In this document: piece by piece, positions 1 through 7,275 of the stretch | How positions within the stretch are numbered: the first letter of the stretch is position 1 | Layout: every line of letters starts with the position of its first letter | NCBI GenBank assembly: GCA_964518335.1 | Contig: CAZFDT010000060.1 | Span: 1-30,701, forward strand | From: CAZFDT01 sp964518335 | GTDB lineage: Bacteria > Planctomycetota > Phycisphaerae > Phycisphaerales > Phycisphaeraceae | Direction: 5' to 3' | Length of the DNA: 30,701 bases | Notes under the pieces: generated by a model | Database searches by the model: none | What the model saw: only the letters and a program-made list of their open reading frames with translations | Told to the model about the DNA's origin: nothing | Translations under genes and position numbers: made by a program

Positions 1-36
1 TACCTCATCCGCACTCTCACCGGAGGCGATCGGATG

Positions 37-53
37 TAAATGTCTTCACCCTG
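37..53. repeat. Single end of the MITE-like repeat family
   Basis: The 20 bases gtaaatgtcttcaccctgcc at 36-55 recur exactly at 23360-23379, where they form the right end of a 165-bp element with inverted ends. This suggests that the window opens at the right edge of another copy, most of which would lie upstream. The frame open from base 1 stops at 37-39, so it gives no recognisable C-terminus of a preceding gene such as nuoI. Bases 54-154 hold no gene I can support. Confidence 0.55.
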
Positions 54-154
54 CCGGCATGCCTCCGTTTGTTGCAAGAGGCTGCGCCCATTCCTATGCT
101 GTGGCCCGTCGGTCGGGACTCCGCCTGTTGGTCGTGGAATAGGCGGGATAAGGG

Positions 155-976
155 GTGTCACCGCAAGCGTTTCCTATGCCTTACGCGCTCTACATTGCTT
201 CGGCTGCAGGGGCTGTGGCCCTGCTGCTGATGATGCCGAGACACGGGTACACGCCGTGGAAGTTCGGCGCGTTGCTGGGCGCGGCGACGCTGGGGGGGCT
301 GTGGCTGTTTCTGGCGCGGCGGCTGCCGGCGGAGCTGGGCTTGGAGGCCGGGGCGTTCCCCTATTACTACGTGTTCAGTTTCATCGCCATCGGTGCGGCG
401 GCCCGCGTCATCACGCACACCCGCCCGGTTTACGCTGCCCTCTGGTTCATCATGGTCGTGATCGCCTCCGCGGGGCTGTTCCTGGTGCTGGCGGCCGAAT
501 TCATGGCCTTTGCGATGATCATCATCTATGGCGGCGCGATCCTGGTGACGTATATGTTCGTGATCATGCTGGCCAGCCAGGCGGCGCCGGAGGGTCGGGC
601 AGAGGTTGTTCATACGGCCGAAGCCTCACCTGAATATGACCAGGTGGCGCGTGAGCCGTTGGCGGCGTGTGCAGTGGGGTTCCTGCTACTGGCGATGGTA
701 CTGGGGGTGGCATTCTCGCCGGTGCAGCGGAACACCGCTGTGGCCGCCGCCGCTGACATCGACGTGATCGAGACGACGTTGCCCGGTCGAGCGGCGACGC
801 GGTTGCCCGAAGGCGTGGCCGATCAGCAGTCGTTGGGCAATGTGGAACGGGTCGGGCTGGACCTCTTTCAGAATCACCCGCTGGGCATCGAGCTGGCGGG
901 ATTGATCCTGCTGGTGTCGCTGGTGGGTGCGGTGGTGATCGCGCGAACAAAGGTCCAGGCCCAGGAGCAAGTGTAG
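155..976 (+). CDS. nuoJ: NADH-quinone oxidoreductase subunit J (NuoJ)
   Basis: Membrane subunit of respiratory complex I, part of the proton-pumping arm. The 273-residue product has about five hydrophobic segments. The third holds the glycine-rich run AMIIIYGGAILVTYMFVIM, the NuoJ hallmark (the conserved YxGAixVLFxFviM segment that rearranges during coupling). A longer soluble stretch (about residues 145-165 and 190-235) precedes the last membrane helix. GTG at 155 follows GGCGGGA at 142-148. An alternative ATG at 176 would lose seven residues and is further from that purine-rich stretch. nuoK begins at the base after the stop. The upstream complex I genes are outside the window. Confidence 0.93.
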   Translation: MSPQAFPMPYALYIASAAGAVALLLMMPRHGYTPWKFGALLGAATLGGLWLFLARRLPAELGLEAGAFPYYYVFSFIAIGAAARVITHTRPVYAALWFIMVVIASAGLFLVLAAEFMAFAMIIIYGGAILVTYMFVIMLASQAAPEGRAEVVHTAEASPEYDQVAREPLAACAVGFLLLAMVLGVAFSPVQRNTAVAAAADIDVIETTLPGRAATRLPEGVADQQSLGNVERVGLDLFQNHPLGIELAGLILLVSLVGAVVIARTKVQAQEQV

Positions 977-1297
977 ATGACCGGCGAGATGGCCAGCCTG
1001 ACGCTGTCGCACTTCCTTCTCACGGGGGCGGTGTTGTTTTGCCTGGGCGTGATCGGGTTTGTGTCGCGGCGCAACCTCATCATCATGTTCTTGTGCACGG
1101 AGATGATGTTTCAAGGCGTTGCCGTGAGCCTGGTCGCGTTCAGCCGGTTCCACATGAACTACACGGGACAGACGTTTGTCATTTTCGTGCTGACGATCGC
1201 CGCGGCGGAAGCGGCGCTGGCGCTGGGTCTGGTGGTGCTGCTGTTCCGTCGCAAGCGCACGCTTGACGCCGCGGCGTGGGCGGAGCTCAAGGGGTAA
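977..1297 (+). CDS. nuoK: NADH-quinone oxidoreductase subunit K (NuoK)
   Basis: Small MrpC-like membrane subunit of complex I, 106 residues with three transmembrane helices, close to the usual 100. The two conserved intramembrane acidic residues are present: Glu42 in FLCTEMMFQ and Glu78 in IAAAEAAL, equivalent to E36 and E72 of the E. coli subunit, which lie on the proton path. The ATG directly follows the nuoJ stop with no gap, so the two are translationally coupled. A 101-base gap with an A-rich hairpin separates it from nuoL, whereas the other nuo genes in the window are tightly packed. Confidence 0.95.
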   Translation: MTGEMASLTLSHFLLTGAVLFCLGVIGFVSRRNLIIMFLCTEMMFQGVAVSLVAFSRFHMNYTGQTFVIFVLTIAAAEAALALGLVVLLFRRKRTLDAAAWAELKG

Positions 1298-1316
1298 GAA
1301 TGCAAATGGAAAAAGG

Positions 1317-1376
1317 AAAAAGGCAAAAATGTCTGAGGAGAGCGGCGTGGCTCTTCCGTTTTGACTTTTGCCCTTT
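1317..1376 (+). promoter_or_regulatory. Nested hairpin in the nuoK-nuoL gap
   Basis: This short stretch is unusually A- and T-rich for the region. GGCAAAA (1322-1328) pairs with TTTTGCC (1366-1372), with three more A-T pairs outside. Inside lies a 7-bp stem, GGAGAGC (1337-1343) with GCTCTTC (1350-1356, one G-U pair) and a 6-base loop, followed by GTTTTGACTTTT. It could attenuate transcription, protect or process the mRNA, or set the nuoL expression level. It is also possible that it is only a remnant of a dispersed A-rich repeat. Confidence 0.4.
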
Positions 1377-1398
1377 GTCTTAACGAGAGGACGACGCG

Positions 1399-3369
1399 AT
1401 CACTCCAGCCCTGTTCATTCCCTGGCTTCCCGCGCTCGCAGCCGTGCTGTGCGGGCTGTGCTGCGCCAAGCGGTCGTTGCGGAAGCTGGCGGCGCCGATC
1501 TGCATCGCTTCGATCGCCGGGGCATTTGCGCTGAGCCTCCTGACTTACGCCGGCTCGACGCTGCCGCTGACAGTCAAGGTCTTCTCGTGGATCACCGTCG
1601 GCGACTTCACCGCCGACATGAGCTACTTCGTCGATCCGCTGACGATCGTGATGCTCTTCGTGGTGACGGGCATCGGCACACTGGTGGCGATTTACGCCAG
1701 CGGGTACATGGCCGGGGACAAGGGTTATGCCCGGTTCTTCGCTTACGTGAGCCTGTTCATTTTCGCGATGACCAGCCTGGTGCTGGCCGACAATCTCGTG
1801 CTGCTGTACCTGGGCTGGGAGGGCGTGGGCCTGTGCTCGTACCTGCTGATCGGGTACTACTACGACAAGCCCTCGGCGGTCGCCGCGGCCAAGAAGGCCT
1901 TCATTGTCAATCGCATCGGCGACCTGGGCTTTGCCCTGGGCATCTTCCTCACGTTTGTCACGTTCGACACGGTGAGCCTGCAGGAAGTGGTGAAGAAGGC
2001 GCATGACGTCGAGCAGGTCAACGCCTATCACCTGTGGATTCCGTTCCTGCTGATGCTCGGCGCATTCGGCAAGAGCGCGCAGATCCCGCTGTACGTGTGG
2101 TTGCCCGACGCGATGGAGGGCCCGACGCCCGTGTCGGCGCTGATCCACGCGGCAACGATGGTCACGGCCGGCGTCTATATGATCGCCCGGCTGATCCCGG
2201 TGTTCGAGCTGTCGCCGTATGCGTTGCCCACCGTTGCAGTGGTCGGCGGCGTCACGGCTCTTTTCGCCGCAACCATCGCCCTGTGCCAGTACGATCTGAA
2301 GCGCGTCTTCGCTTACTCGACCGTGTCGCAACTGGGCTACATGTTCCTGGGCGTCGGGGCGCTTTCCACCGTCGGGGGCATGTTTCACCTGTTTACGCAC
2401 GCTTTCTTCAAGGCCCTGCTGTTTCTCACCGCCGGCAGCGTCATGCACGCCCTTGCCGGCCAACTCGACCTGCGGAAAATGAGCGGCATGCGCAAGGTCA
2501 TGCCCGTGACGTGCTGGCTCATGTTCATCGGCTGCCTCACGCTGGCGGGCTTCCCGTTCCTGTCGGGCTTCTACAGCAAGGACCTGATCCTCGCCGCGGC
2601 GATGGAGAAGGGCCTGCACGGTCAACCGCTGTTCCTTGTGCTGGCGATCATGGGCCTGGCGACGGCGTTTCTCACCGCGTTCTACACCTTCCGCCTCTGG
2701 TTCCGCGTGTTCATGGGCGAGACGCGCTACGAGATGGGCCACGAGCATCACGCCGGAGACGAGGATCACGCCCACGATCCTGCACATGCCAAGCCGCAAG
2801 CGACTGATTTCACCGTCGAGCACCATCATGAACCGCACGAGATGTCGTGGCTGATGAACGGGCCGCTGGTGGTGCTGGCGGTCGGGTCAGTGGTGGCGGG
2901 ATTCCTGGTCGAGTGGACGCATTGGATGGCGCATATGGTCGATCACTCGACGGCCCACGTGGCGCACGGCGAGCACGACGTGGGTCTGCACGTGACCATG
3001 CAGGTCATCAGCGGCGCGATCGCGCTGGCGGGCATCGGCCTGGCGGCGTGGTTCCATTGGCTCAATCGTCCCGCCGCCGACGCCGCGGCGCGACAGTTCC
3101 CCGGTGTGGTACGCACACTCGAAAGCAAATACTGGATCGACGAGCTGTACGACGCGGCGATCGTCACGCCGTTGCGCACGCTCGGTGATGTGTTCTTCGC
3201 CATCGACCGGCTGGTGATCGACGGTATCGTCGCATTCGTCGGGTGGCTGCCGGCAGCGCTGGGGCGATGGATCAGACCACTGCAGCACGGCAAGCTGCAA
3301 GGCTACGGTTTGGGCATGGCGCTGGGCGCAGCCGTCGTCGTGGTCGTCGTGGCGTGGCTGCAACGCTGA
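1399..3369 (+). CDS. nuoL: NADH-quinone oxidoreductase subunit L (NuoL), probable AUC start
   Basis: Largest antiporter-like proton-pumping subunit of complex I, carrying the C-terminal lateral helix. Family residues are visible: LYLGWEGVGLCSYLL (the key Glu), MEGPTPVSALIHAATMVTAG, and the Lys-bearing YDLKRVFAYSTVSQLGYM. Starting at ATC 1399 gives 656 residues beginning I(M)TPALFIPWLPALAAV, a normal first helix, with GAGAGG at 1385-1390 eight bases upstream. The frame has a stop at 1381 and no ATG, GTG or TTG before GTG 1444. That GTG would cut the first helix in half and has no ribosome site. A His-rich loop (about residues 449-480, some 12 His) lies near the C-terminus and includes the AKPQATD peptide encoded by a dispersed repeat. 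Confidence 0.93.
   Translation: MTPALFIPWLPALAAVLCGLCCAKRSLRKLAAPICIASIAGAFALSLLTYAGSTLPLTVKVFSWITVGDFTADMSYFVDPLTIVMLFVVTGIGTLVAIYASGYMAGDKGYARFFAYVSLFIFAMTSLVLADNLVLLYLGWEGVGLCSYLLIGYYYDKPSAVAAAKKAFIVNRIGDLGFALGIFLTFVTFDTVSLQEVVKKAHDVEQVNAYHLWIPFLLMLGAFGKSAQIPLYVWLPDAMEGPTPVSALIHAATMVTAGVYMIARLIPVFELSPYALPTVAVVGGVTALFAATIALCQYDLKRVFAYSTVSQLGYMFLGVGALSTVGGMFHLFTHAFFKALLFLTAGSVMHALAGQLDLRKMSGMRKVMPVTCWLMFIGCLTLAGFPFLSGFYSKDLILAAAMEKGLHGQPLFLVLAIMGLATAFLTAFYTFRLWFRVFMGETRYEMGHEHHAGDEDHAHDPAHAKPQATDFTVEHHHEPHEMSWLMNGPLVVLAVGSVVAGFLVEWTHWMAHMVDHSTAHVAHGEHDVGLHVTMQVISGAIALAGIGLAAWFHWLNRPAADAAARQFPGVVRTLESKYWIDELYDAAIVTPLRTLGDVFFAIDRLVIDGIVAFVGWLPAALGRWIRPLQHGKLQGYGLGMALGAAVVVVVVAWLQR
2788..2808 (+). 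repeat. Intragenic palindromic repeat in nuoL
   Basis: The word AAGCCGCAAGCG followed by CTGAT one base later is shared with rarA (13752-13772), and its core also with uvrA (21471-21490). In nuoL it encodes AKPQATD in the His-rich loop, a stretch that tolerates insertions. The core AGCCGC-AA-GCGGCT is palindromic in the rarA copy; this copy has one mismatch. Confidence 0.5.
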
Positions 3370-3393
3370 ACCGCAAGCGAAATAGGAAAACTC

Positions 3394-5010
3394 GTGCCGT
3401 ATCTGTTGTCGTTGCTGATTCTCCTGCCCCTGGTCGGCGCCGCCGTCCTGACGTTGCCGTGGAAGCGCCACGAGGACATCCGCATCACCGCCCTGGGCGT
3501 GAGTGTCATCACGTTCGTGCTGTCGATCGTCGTCGCGTGCCTCTTCGACTGGAGCAACAGCGAGCTGGTGCGCTACGGCCGCATCCCGTGGATCGACAGC
3601 TTCGGACTGGAGTTCGGCTTCGGGTTGGACAGCATCTCGCTGTGGCTGGTGCTGCTCACGACGTTTCTGATGCCCATCACCATTCTGGGCAGCTTTACGA
3701 CGCTGGCCGGGCCGCTCGAAGCCCGCACCCGCGAGTTCTTCTTCTGGCTGCTCGTGCTGCAGGCGGCGATGACGGGCACATTCCTGGCCACCGACGTCAT
3801 CTTCTTCTACATCTGCTTCGAGTTCACCCTCGTGCCGATGTTCTTCCTCATCGGCATCTTCGGGTCCAGCGAGCGGTTGCGAGCGGCGACGGTGTTCTTC
3901 CTCTACACCTTCACCGGGTCGATGCTCACCTTGGCGGGCCTGCTCTACGTGGCTTGGTACAACGCGCAGCAGGCGGGGTACTGGTCGTTTGAGATTCAGA
4001 CGCTGTACGCCGCGGCACGTCAGATGACGCCGACACAGCAAGGCTGGGTGCTGGCTGCGATGCTGGCGGGCTTTGCGGTGAAAGTGCCGCTGTTTCCGGT
4101 GCATACCTGGTTGCCGCTGGCGCACACCGAGGCGCCGACCGCCGGCAGCGTCATCCTGGCGGGTGTGCTGCTGAAGCTCGGCACCTACGCACTATTGCGA
4201 TTCGCTCTGCCGATGACGCCTGATGCCGTGGTGGCCTTCGCACCGTACATCGGCGCGTTCGCCGTCGCGGGCATTCTCTACACCGCCCTGATCTGCTGGG
4301 TGCAAAAGGACGTGAAGAAGCTTATCGCCTATTCGTCGGTGTCGCACCTGGGTTTCTGCGTGCTGGGCATGTTCGCCCTGGGCGGTAGCGAACGTGCGGC
4401 GGGACTGGGCCAGATCGGGTCAGTGATGTACATGGTCAACCATGGCCTTTCGACCGGAGCGCTGTTCCTGTGCGTGGGGATGATCTACGAGCGGTTCCAC
4501 ACGCGCGAGATGTCGGACATGTCGGGCCTTGGCCGCGTGATGCCGGTGTGGGCGAGCTTCATGGTGTTCTTCTGCCTGGCGAGCGTGGGGCTGCCGGGAC
4601 TCAACGGGTTCGTGGGCGAGTTCCTGACGCTGCTGGGGGCGTTTACCTCAGACACGCTGGGCTTTGGATTTGCTGCAGTGGCCGGAGTGGGCATGATCTT
4701 TGGGGCGATCTACATTCTTTACATGGTCGGGCGCGTGGTGATGGGTCCGACGAAGGTGCCGCACACCGATCCGGCATGGGACAACGGGCATCACGGCCCG
4801 CGCGACCTGTCGCTTCGCGAGATTGTCGTGCTTGCGCCGCTGGCGGTGGGGTGCCTGGTGCTGGGGCTGTATCCGTATCCGGTCCTCAAGAGCCTGGAGT
4901 CGCCGGTGGCGGCGATCATCGCGCCGGCGACGCAGAAGATCGCGGGTGAACTGGAACTGGACGGCAAGCCGGTCGTCATCGTGCGGGATAAGGAGGCGTG
5001 GCTGCGATGA
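3394..5010 (+). CDS. nuoM: NADH-quinone oxidoreductase subunit M (NuoM)
   Basis: Antiporter-like proton-pumping subunit of complex I, 538 residues, about 14 transmembrane helices, normal length for the family. The conserved helix-5 Glu sits in FFYICFEFTLVPMFFLIG, and the next conserved block KVPLFPVHTWLPLAHTEAP holds the helix-7 Lys and the substrate-channel Pro. The further Lys-bearing block KDVKKLIAYSSVSHLGF is intact. GTG 3394 lies after AGGAAAA. nuoN overlaps its end in an ATGA arrangement, so the two are probably translationally coupled. Confidence 0.95.
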   Translation: MPYLLSLLILLPLVGAAVLTLPWKRHEDIRITALGVSVITFVLSIVVACLFDWSNSELVRYGRIPWIDSFGLEFGFGLDSISLWLVLLTTFLMPITILGSFTTLAGPLEARTREFFFWLLVLQAAMTGTFLATDVIFFYICFEFTLVPMFFLIGIFGSSERLRAATVFFLYTFTGSMLTLAGLLYVAWYNAQQAGYWSFEIQTLYAAARQMTPTQQGWVLAAMLAGFAVKVPLFPVHTWLPLAHTEAPTAGSVILAGVLLKLGTYALLRFALPMTPDAVVAFAPYIGAFAVAGILYTALICWVQKDVKKLIAYSSVSHLGFCVLGMFALGGSERAAGLGQIGSVMYMVNHGLSTGALFLCVGMIYERFHTREMSDMSGLGRVMPVWASFMVFFCLASVGLPGLNGFVGEFLTLLGAFTSDTLGFGFAAVAGVGMIFGAIYILYMVGRVVMGPTKVPHTDPAWDNGHHGPRDLSLREIVVLAPLAVGCLVLGLYPYPVLKSLESPVAAIIAPATQKIAGELELDGKPVVIVRDKEAWLR

Positions 5011-6581
5011 CCGATCTTGCCGCCAAAGTGAGTTCGCTGTGGCCGGAAATCGCGGTGACGACGGCGGCGTGCGTGTGCATGGGGATGGGCATGGCCCCGC
5101 AGCCGATGGTGCGTCGGTTGACGACGACGGTGGCGGCGCTGGGGCTGGTGATCGCGGGGCTGCTGGTGGGCGGCGGCGACGGGACGATGGCAGGGTACGT
5201 GAAGTTGGCGGTGGTGGGGGTGGGGCTGCTGCTACTGATGGTGGCGGCGGCGGTGCCAGGTCAACTGCATCAGACGCGCGACGCCGAGGCGAAGCGCCGG
5301 CCACACTTCGAGCCCGGCGACGTGGTGCGCGGCGAGTTCTTCGGTTTCTTCCTGCTCAGCCTCGTGGGCGTGATGCTCACCGCCGGGTCGAGCGACCTGG
5401 TGTGGCTGTTCCTGGCGCTCGAATTGACGAGCCTGCCCACTTACGTGATGGTCACCATCGGTCGCGACCGGTCACTGGCGCAGGAAAGCGCGGTCAAGTA
5501 TTTTTTCCTGGGGGCGATGGCGGCGGCAGTGTTCCTGTACGGATTTGCAATGTTGTACGGGGCGACGGGCACGACCGTGCTGGCCGAGATTCATGCGTGG
5601 GCGTCGAACCTGCGCGGCAATGGGCAGCCGCTTCCGCCGCTGTTCATCCTGGGGTTGGTGTTGGCGGTGCTGGGCATCTGCTTCAAGATCGCTGCGGTTC
5701 CGATGCACTTTTACGCTGCCGACGTGTACGAGGGCGCGAGTGTGGGCGTGACAGCGTTTCTGGCTTTCGTACCCAAGACGGCGGGGTTCGTCGCACTGAT
5801 CGTGGTGCTGGCGTCGGTGGGCTGGCCACTGCCCCCGGAAGTGGCCGCGCTCGTGGCGGTCATTGCGGCGTTGACCATGACGGTGGGCAACGTGATGGGT
5901 TTACTGCAGCACAGCGTCAAGCGGGTGCTGGCGTACAGTTCGATTGCGCACAGCGGGTACATGCTGGTGGGCCTGCTCGCCGGGCCGCACGCCGGTCCAC
6001 AGCGCGGCCCGACACTCGACAGCGTGACAGTGCTGGGCAACGGCGTGGCGGGGGTGCTGTTCTACCTGGTGGCTTACGGGCTGGCGACGCTGGCGGCGTT
6101 CGCCGTGCTTGGCTGCCTGGGCAAGCGCGACGACGAGGCGACGACGTTCGCCGACATCGCAGGGCTGGGACGGCGCCAACCGCATCTGGCGGCCGTCATG
6201 CTCCTGTCGGTGCTGTCGCTCATCGGTCTGCCACCGCTGGTAGGGTTCCTGGGCAAGCTGTACCTGTTCGGCCCGGCGATCAGCGCGGGGCACGTGTGGC
6301 TGGTTGTCGTCGCCGTGCTCAATTCGGCGATCAGCGCGGTGTACTATCTGCGGATTGCCAAGGCGTGCTTCTTCGATGCTCCAGGCCCGGACGCCCAGGC
6401 GGTCGTGGCGCTGCAGTTGCCCGGCCGGATGGTCGCGGCGGCGATCGCCGCGGCTGCGGCGCTGACTCTGGGCGTCGCCGGGCAGCGCCTCGTGGACGGC
6501 GCCCACCTCGCCTCGCGCGAGCTGCCCCGACTCGTCACGACCGCTCATCCAGCAGACGCAGTAGCGGCGTCGGATCACTGA
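5007..6581 (+). CDS. nuoN: NADH-quinone oxidoreductase subunit N (NuoN)
   Basis: Third antiporter-like subunit of complex I, 524 residues, many transmembrane helices. Family blocks seen are FLALELTSLPTYVMV (key Glu), QESAVKYFFLGAMAAA, FKIAAVPMHFYAADVYEGA and KRVLAYSSIAHSGYM. ATG 5007 overlaps the nuoM stop (ATGA). AAGGAGG at 4990-4996 sits ten bases upstream and fits this start better than the in-frame GTG at 4998, which is almost on top of it. The last 47 bases overlap the 3' end of the opposite-strand HAD gene, leaving no room for a terminator between them. Confidence 0.94.
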   Translation: MTDLAAKVSSLWPEIAVTTAACVCMGMGMAPQPMVRRLTTTVAALGLVIAGLLVGGGDGTMAGYVKLAVVGVGLLLLMVAAAVPGQLHQTRDAEAKRRPHFEPGDVVRGEFFGFFLLSLVGVMLTAGSSDLVWLFLALELTSLPTYVMVTIGRDRSLAQESAVKYFFLGAMAAAVFLYGFAMLYGATGTTVLAEIHAWASNLRGNGQPLPPLFILGLVLAVLGICFKIAAVPMHFYAADVYEGASVGVTAFLAFVPKTAGFVALIVVLASVGWPLPPEVAALVAVIAALTMTVGNVMGLLQHSVKRVLAYSSIAHSGYMLVGLLAGPHAGPQRGPTLDSVTVLGNGVAGVLFYLVAYGLATLAAFAVLGCLGKRDDEATTFADIAGLGRRQPHLAAVMLLSVLSLIGLPPLVGFLGKLYLFGPAISAGHVWLVVVAVLNSAISAVYYLRIAKACFFDAPGPDAQAVVALQLPGRMVAAAIAAAAALTLGVAGQRLVDGAHLASRELPRLVTTAHPADAVAASDH

Positions 6582-7245
6582 GGTCGGCCACGGCCACGTC
6601 GGCGCCTGCGTCGAGAAGCTCCCGCACGCTGTAACGGCTTGTCGCCACGCAGAATGCCACGCACCCATGCGCCTTGGCGCATGCCACATCGCGCGGCGTG
6701 TCGCCGATGACGATCACCTTTCGCGGGTCGGCGGCCACGCCCGTGAGTTGCTCGTACCGCTGCATCGCCACCGCCGTGAGCTCGCTACGCAGTTGCCCGT
6801 CCTCAGCGAACGCCGTCACCTCGAACCAGCCGGGATCGATCCGTGCCGCGGCGAACTTGATCGGAATCGCTCCGCCATAGTTGCCGGTAAGCAGACCCAG
6901 CACCACGTCACCCTTGTCCTGCGCCCGCTTGCGCAGGGCTGTGAGCACTTCAACGACGCCGGGCAGGACGACAAAGCGGTCGCTGCTTCGCGCGATCTCG
7001 GCCTCAAGCTCCTCCAGGTACTCGGTGCGGAAGCGGTCGTGGTGGTCGTGCTCGATCGTCAACTCATTGATGGCCATCAGCTCGGCGAAAATGGCGTGAT
7101 CGAGCATGCCCGCGGTGATGTGCTCGCGCGCGGCGAAATCGGGCCGAAACAGGCGTCGCCCAACCGTTTCCATCGCCCGCCCGCCCGCGCCGCCGGTCAT
7201 CAGCAGCGTGCCGTCCACGTCAAACAGAAGGAGATAGGGGCTCAT
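6535..7245 (-). CDS. HAD-superfamily phosphatase, phosphoglycolate-phosphatase-like
   Basis: Predicted cytoplasmic haloacid-dehalogenase phosphatase of 236 residues. Motif I is LLFDVDGTLL with the nucleophile Asp9 and the acid/base Asp11. Motif II is in LGLLTGNYGG. The Mg-binding motif IV is VIGDTPRDVACA. A helical cap lies between residues 15 and 85, as in the C1-cap subfamily. The substrate cannot be read from the sequence; phosphoglycolate or another small sugar phosphate is a family-level guess. It lies 30 bases downstream of the helical-repeat gene on the same strand and may share its transcript. Its 3' end overlaps nuoN on the other strand. Confidence 0.85.
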   Translation of the reverse strand: MSPYLLLFDVDGTLLMTGGAGGRAMETVGRRLFRPDFAAREHITAGMLDHAIFAELMAINELTIEHDHHDRFRTEYLEELEAEIARSSDRFVVLPGVVEVLTALRKRAQDKGDVVLGLLTGNYGGAIPIKFAAARIDPGWFEVTAFAEDGQLRSELTAVAMQRYEQLTGVAADPRKVIVIGDTPRDVACAKAHGCVAFCVATSRYSVRELLDAGADVAVADLSDPTPLLRLLDERS

Positions 7246-7275
7246 GCGCAGATCGTTCCGTTTGCCGACAGAGCT

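Noticed and set aside
1159..2838. 559-codon open frame antisense to nuoK and nuoL
   Set aside because: The same GC shadow effect; the sequence is rich in Arg, Gln and His and lacks any motif, whereas both complex I genes are clear.
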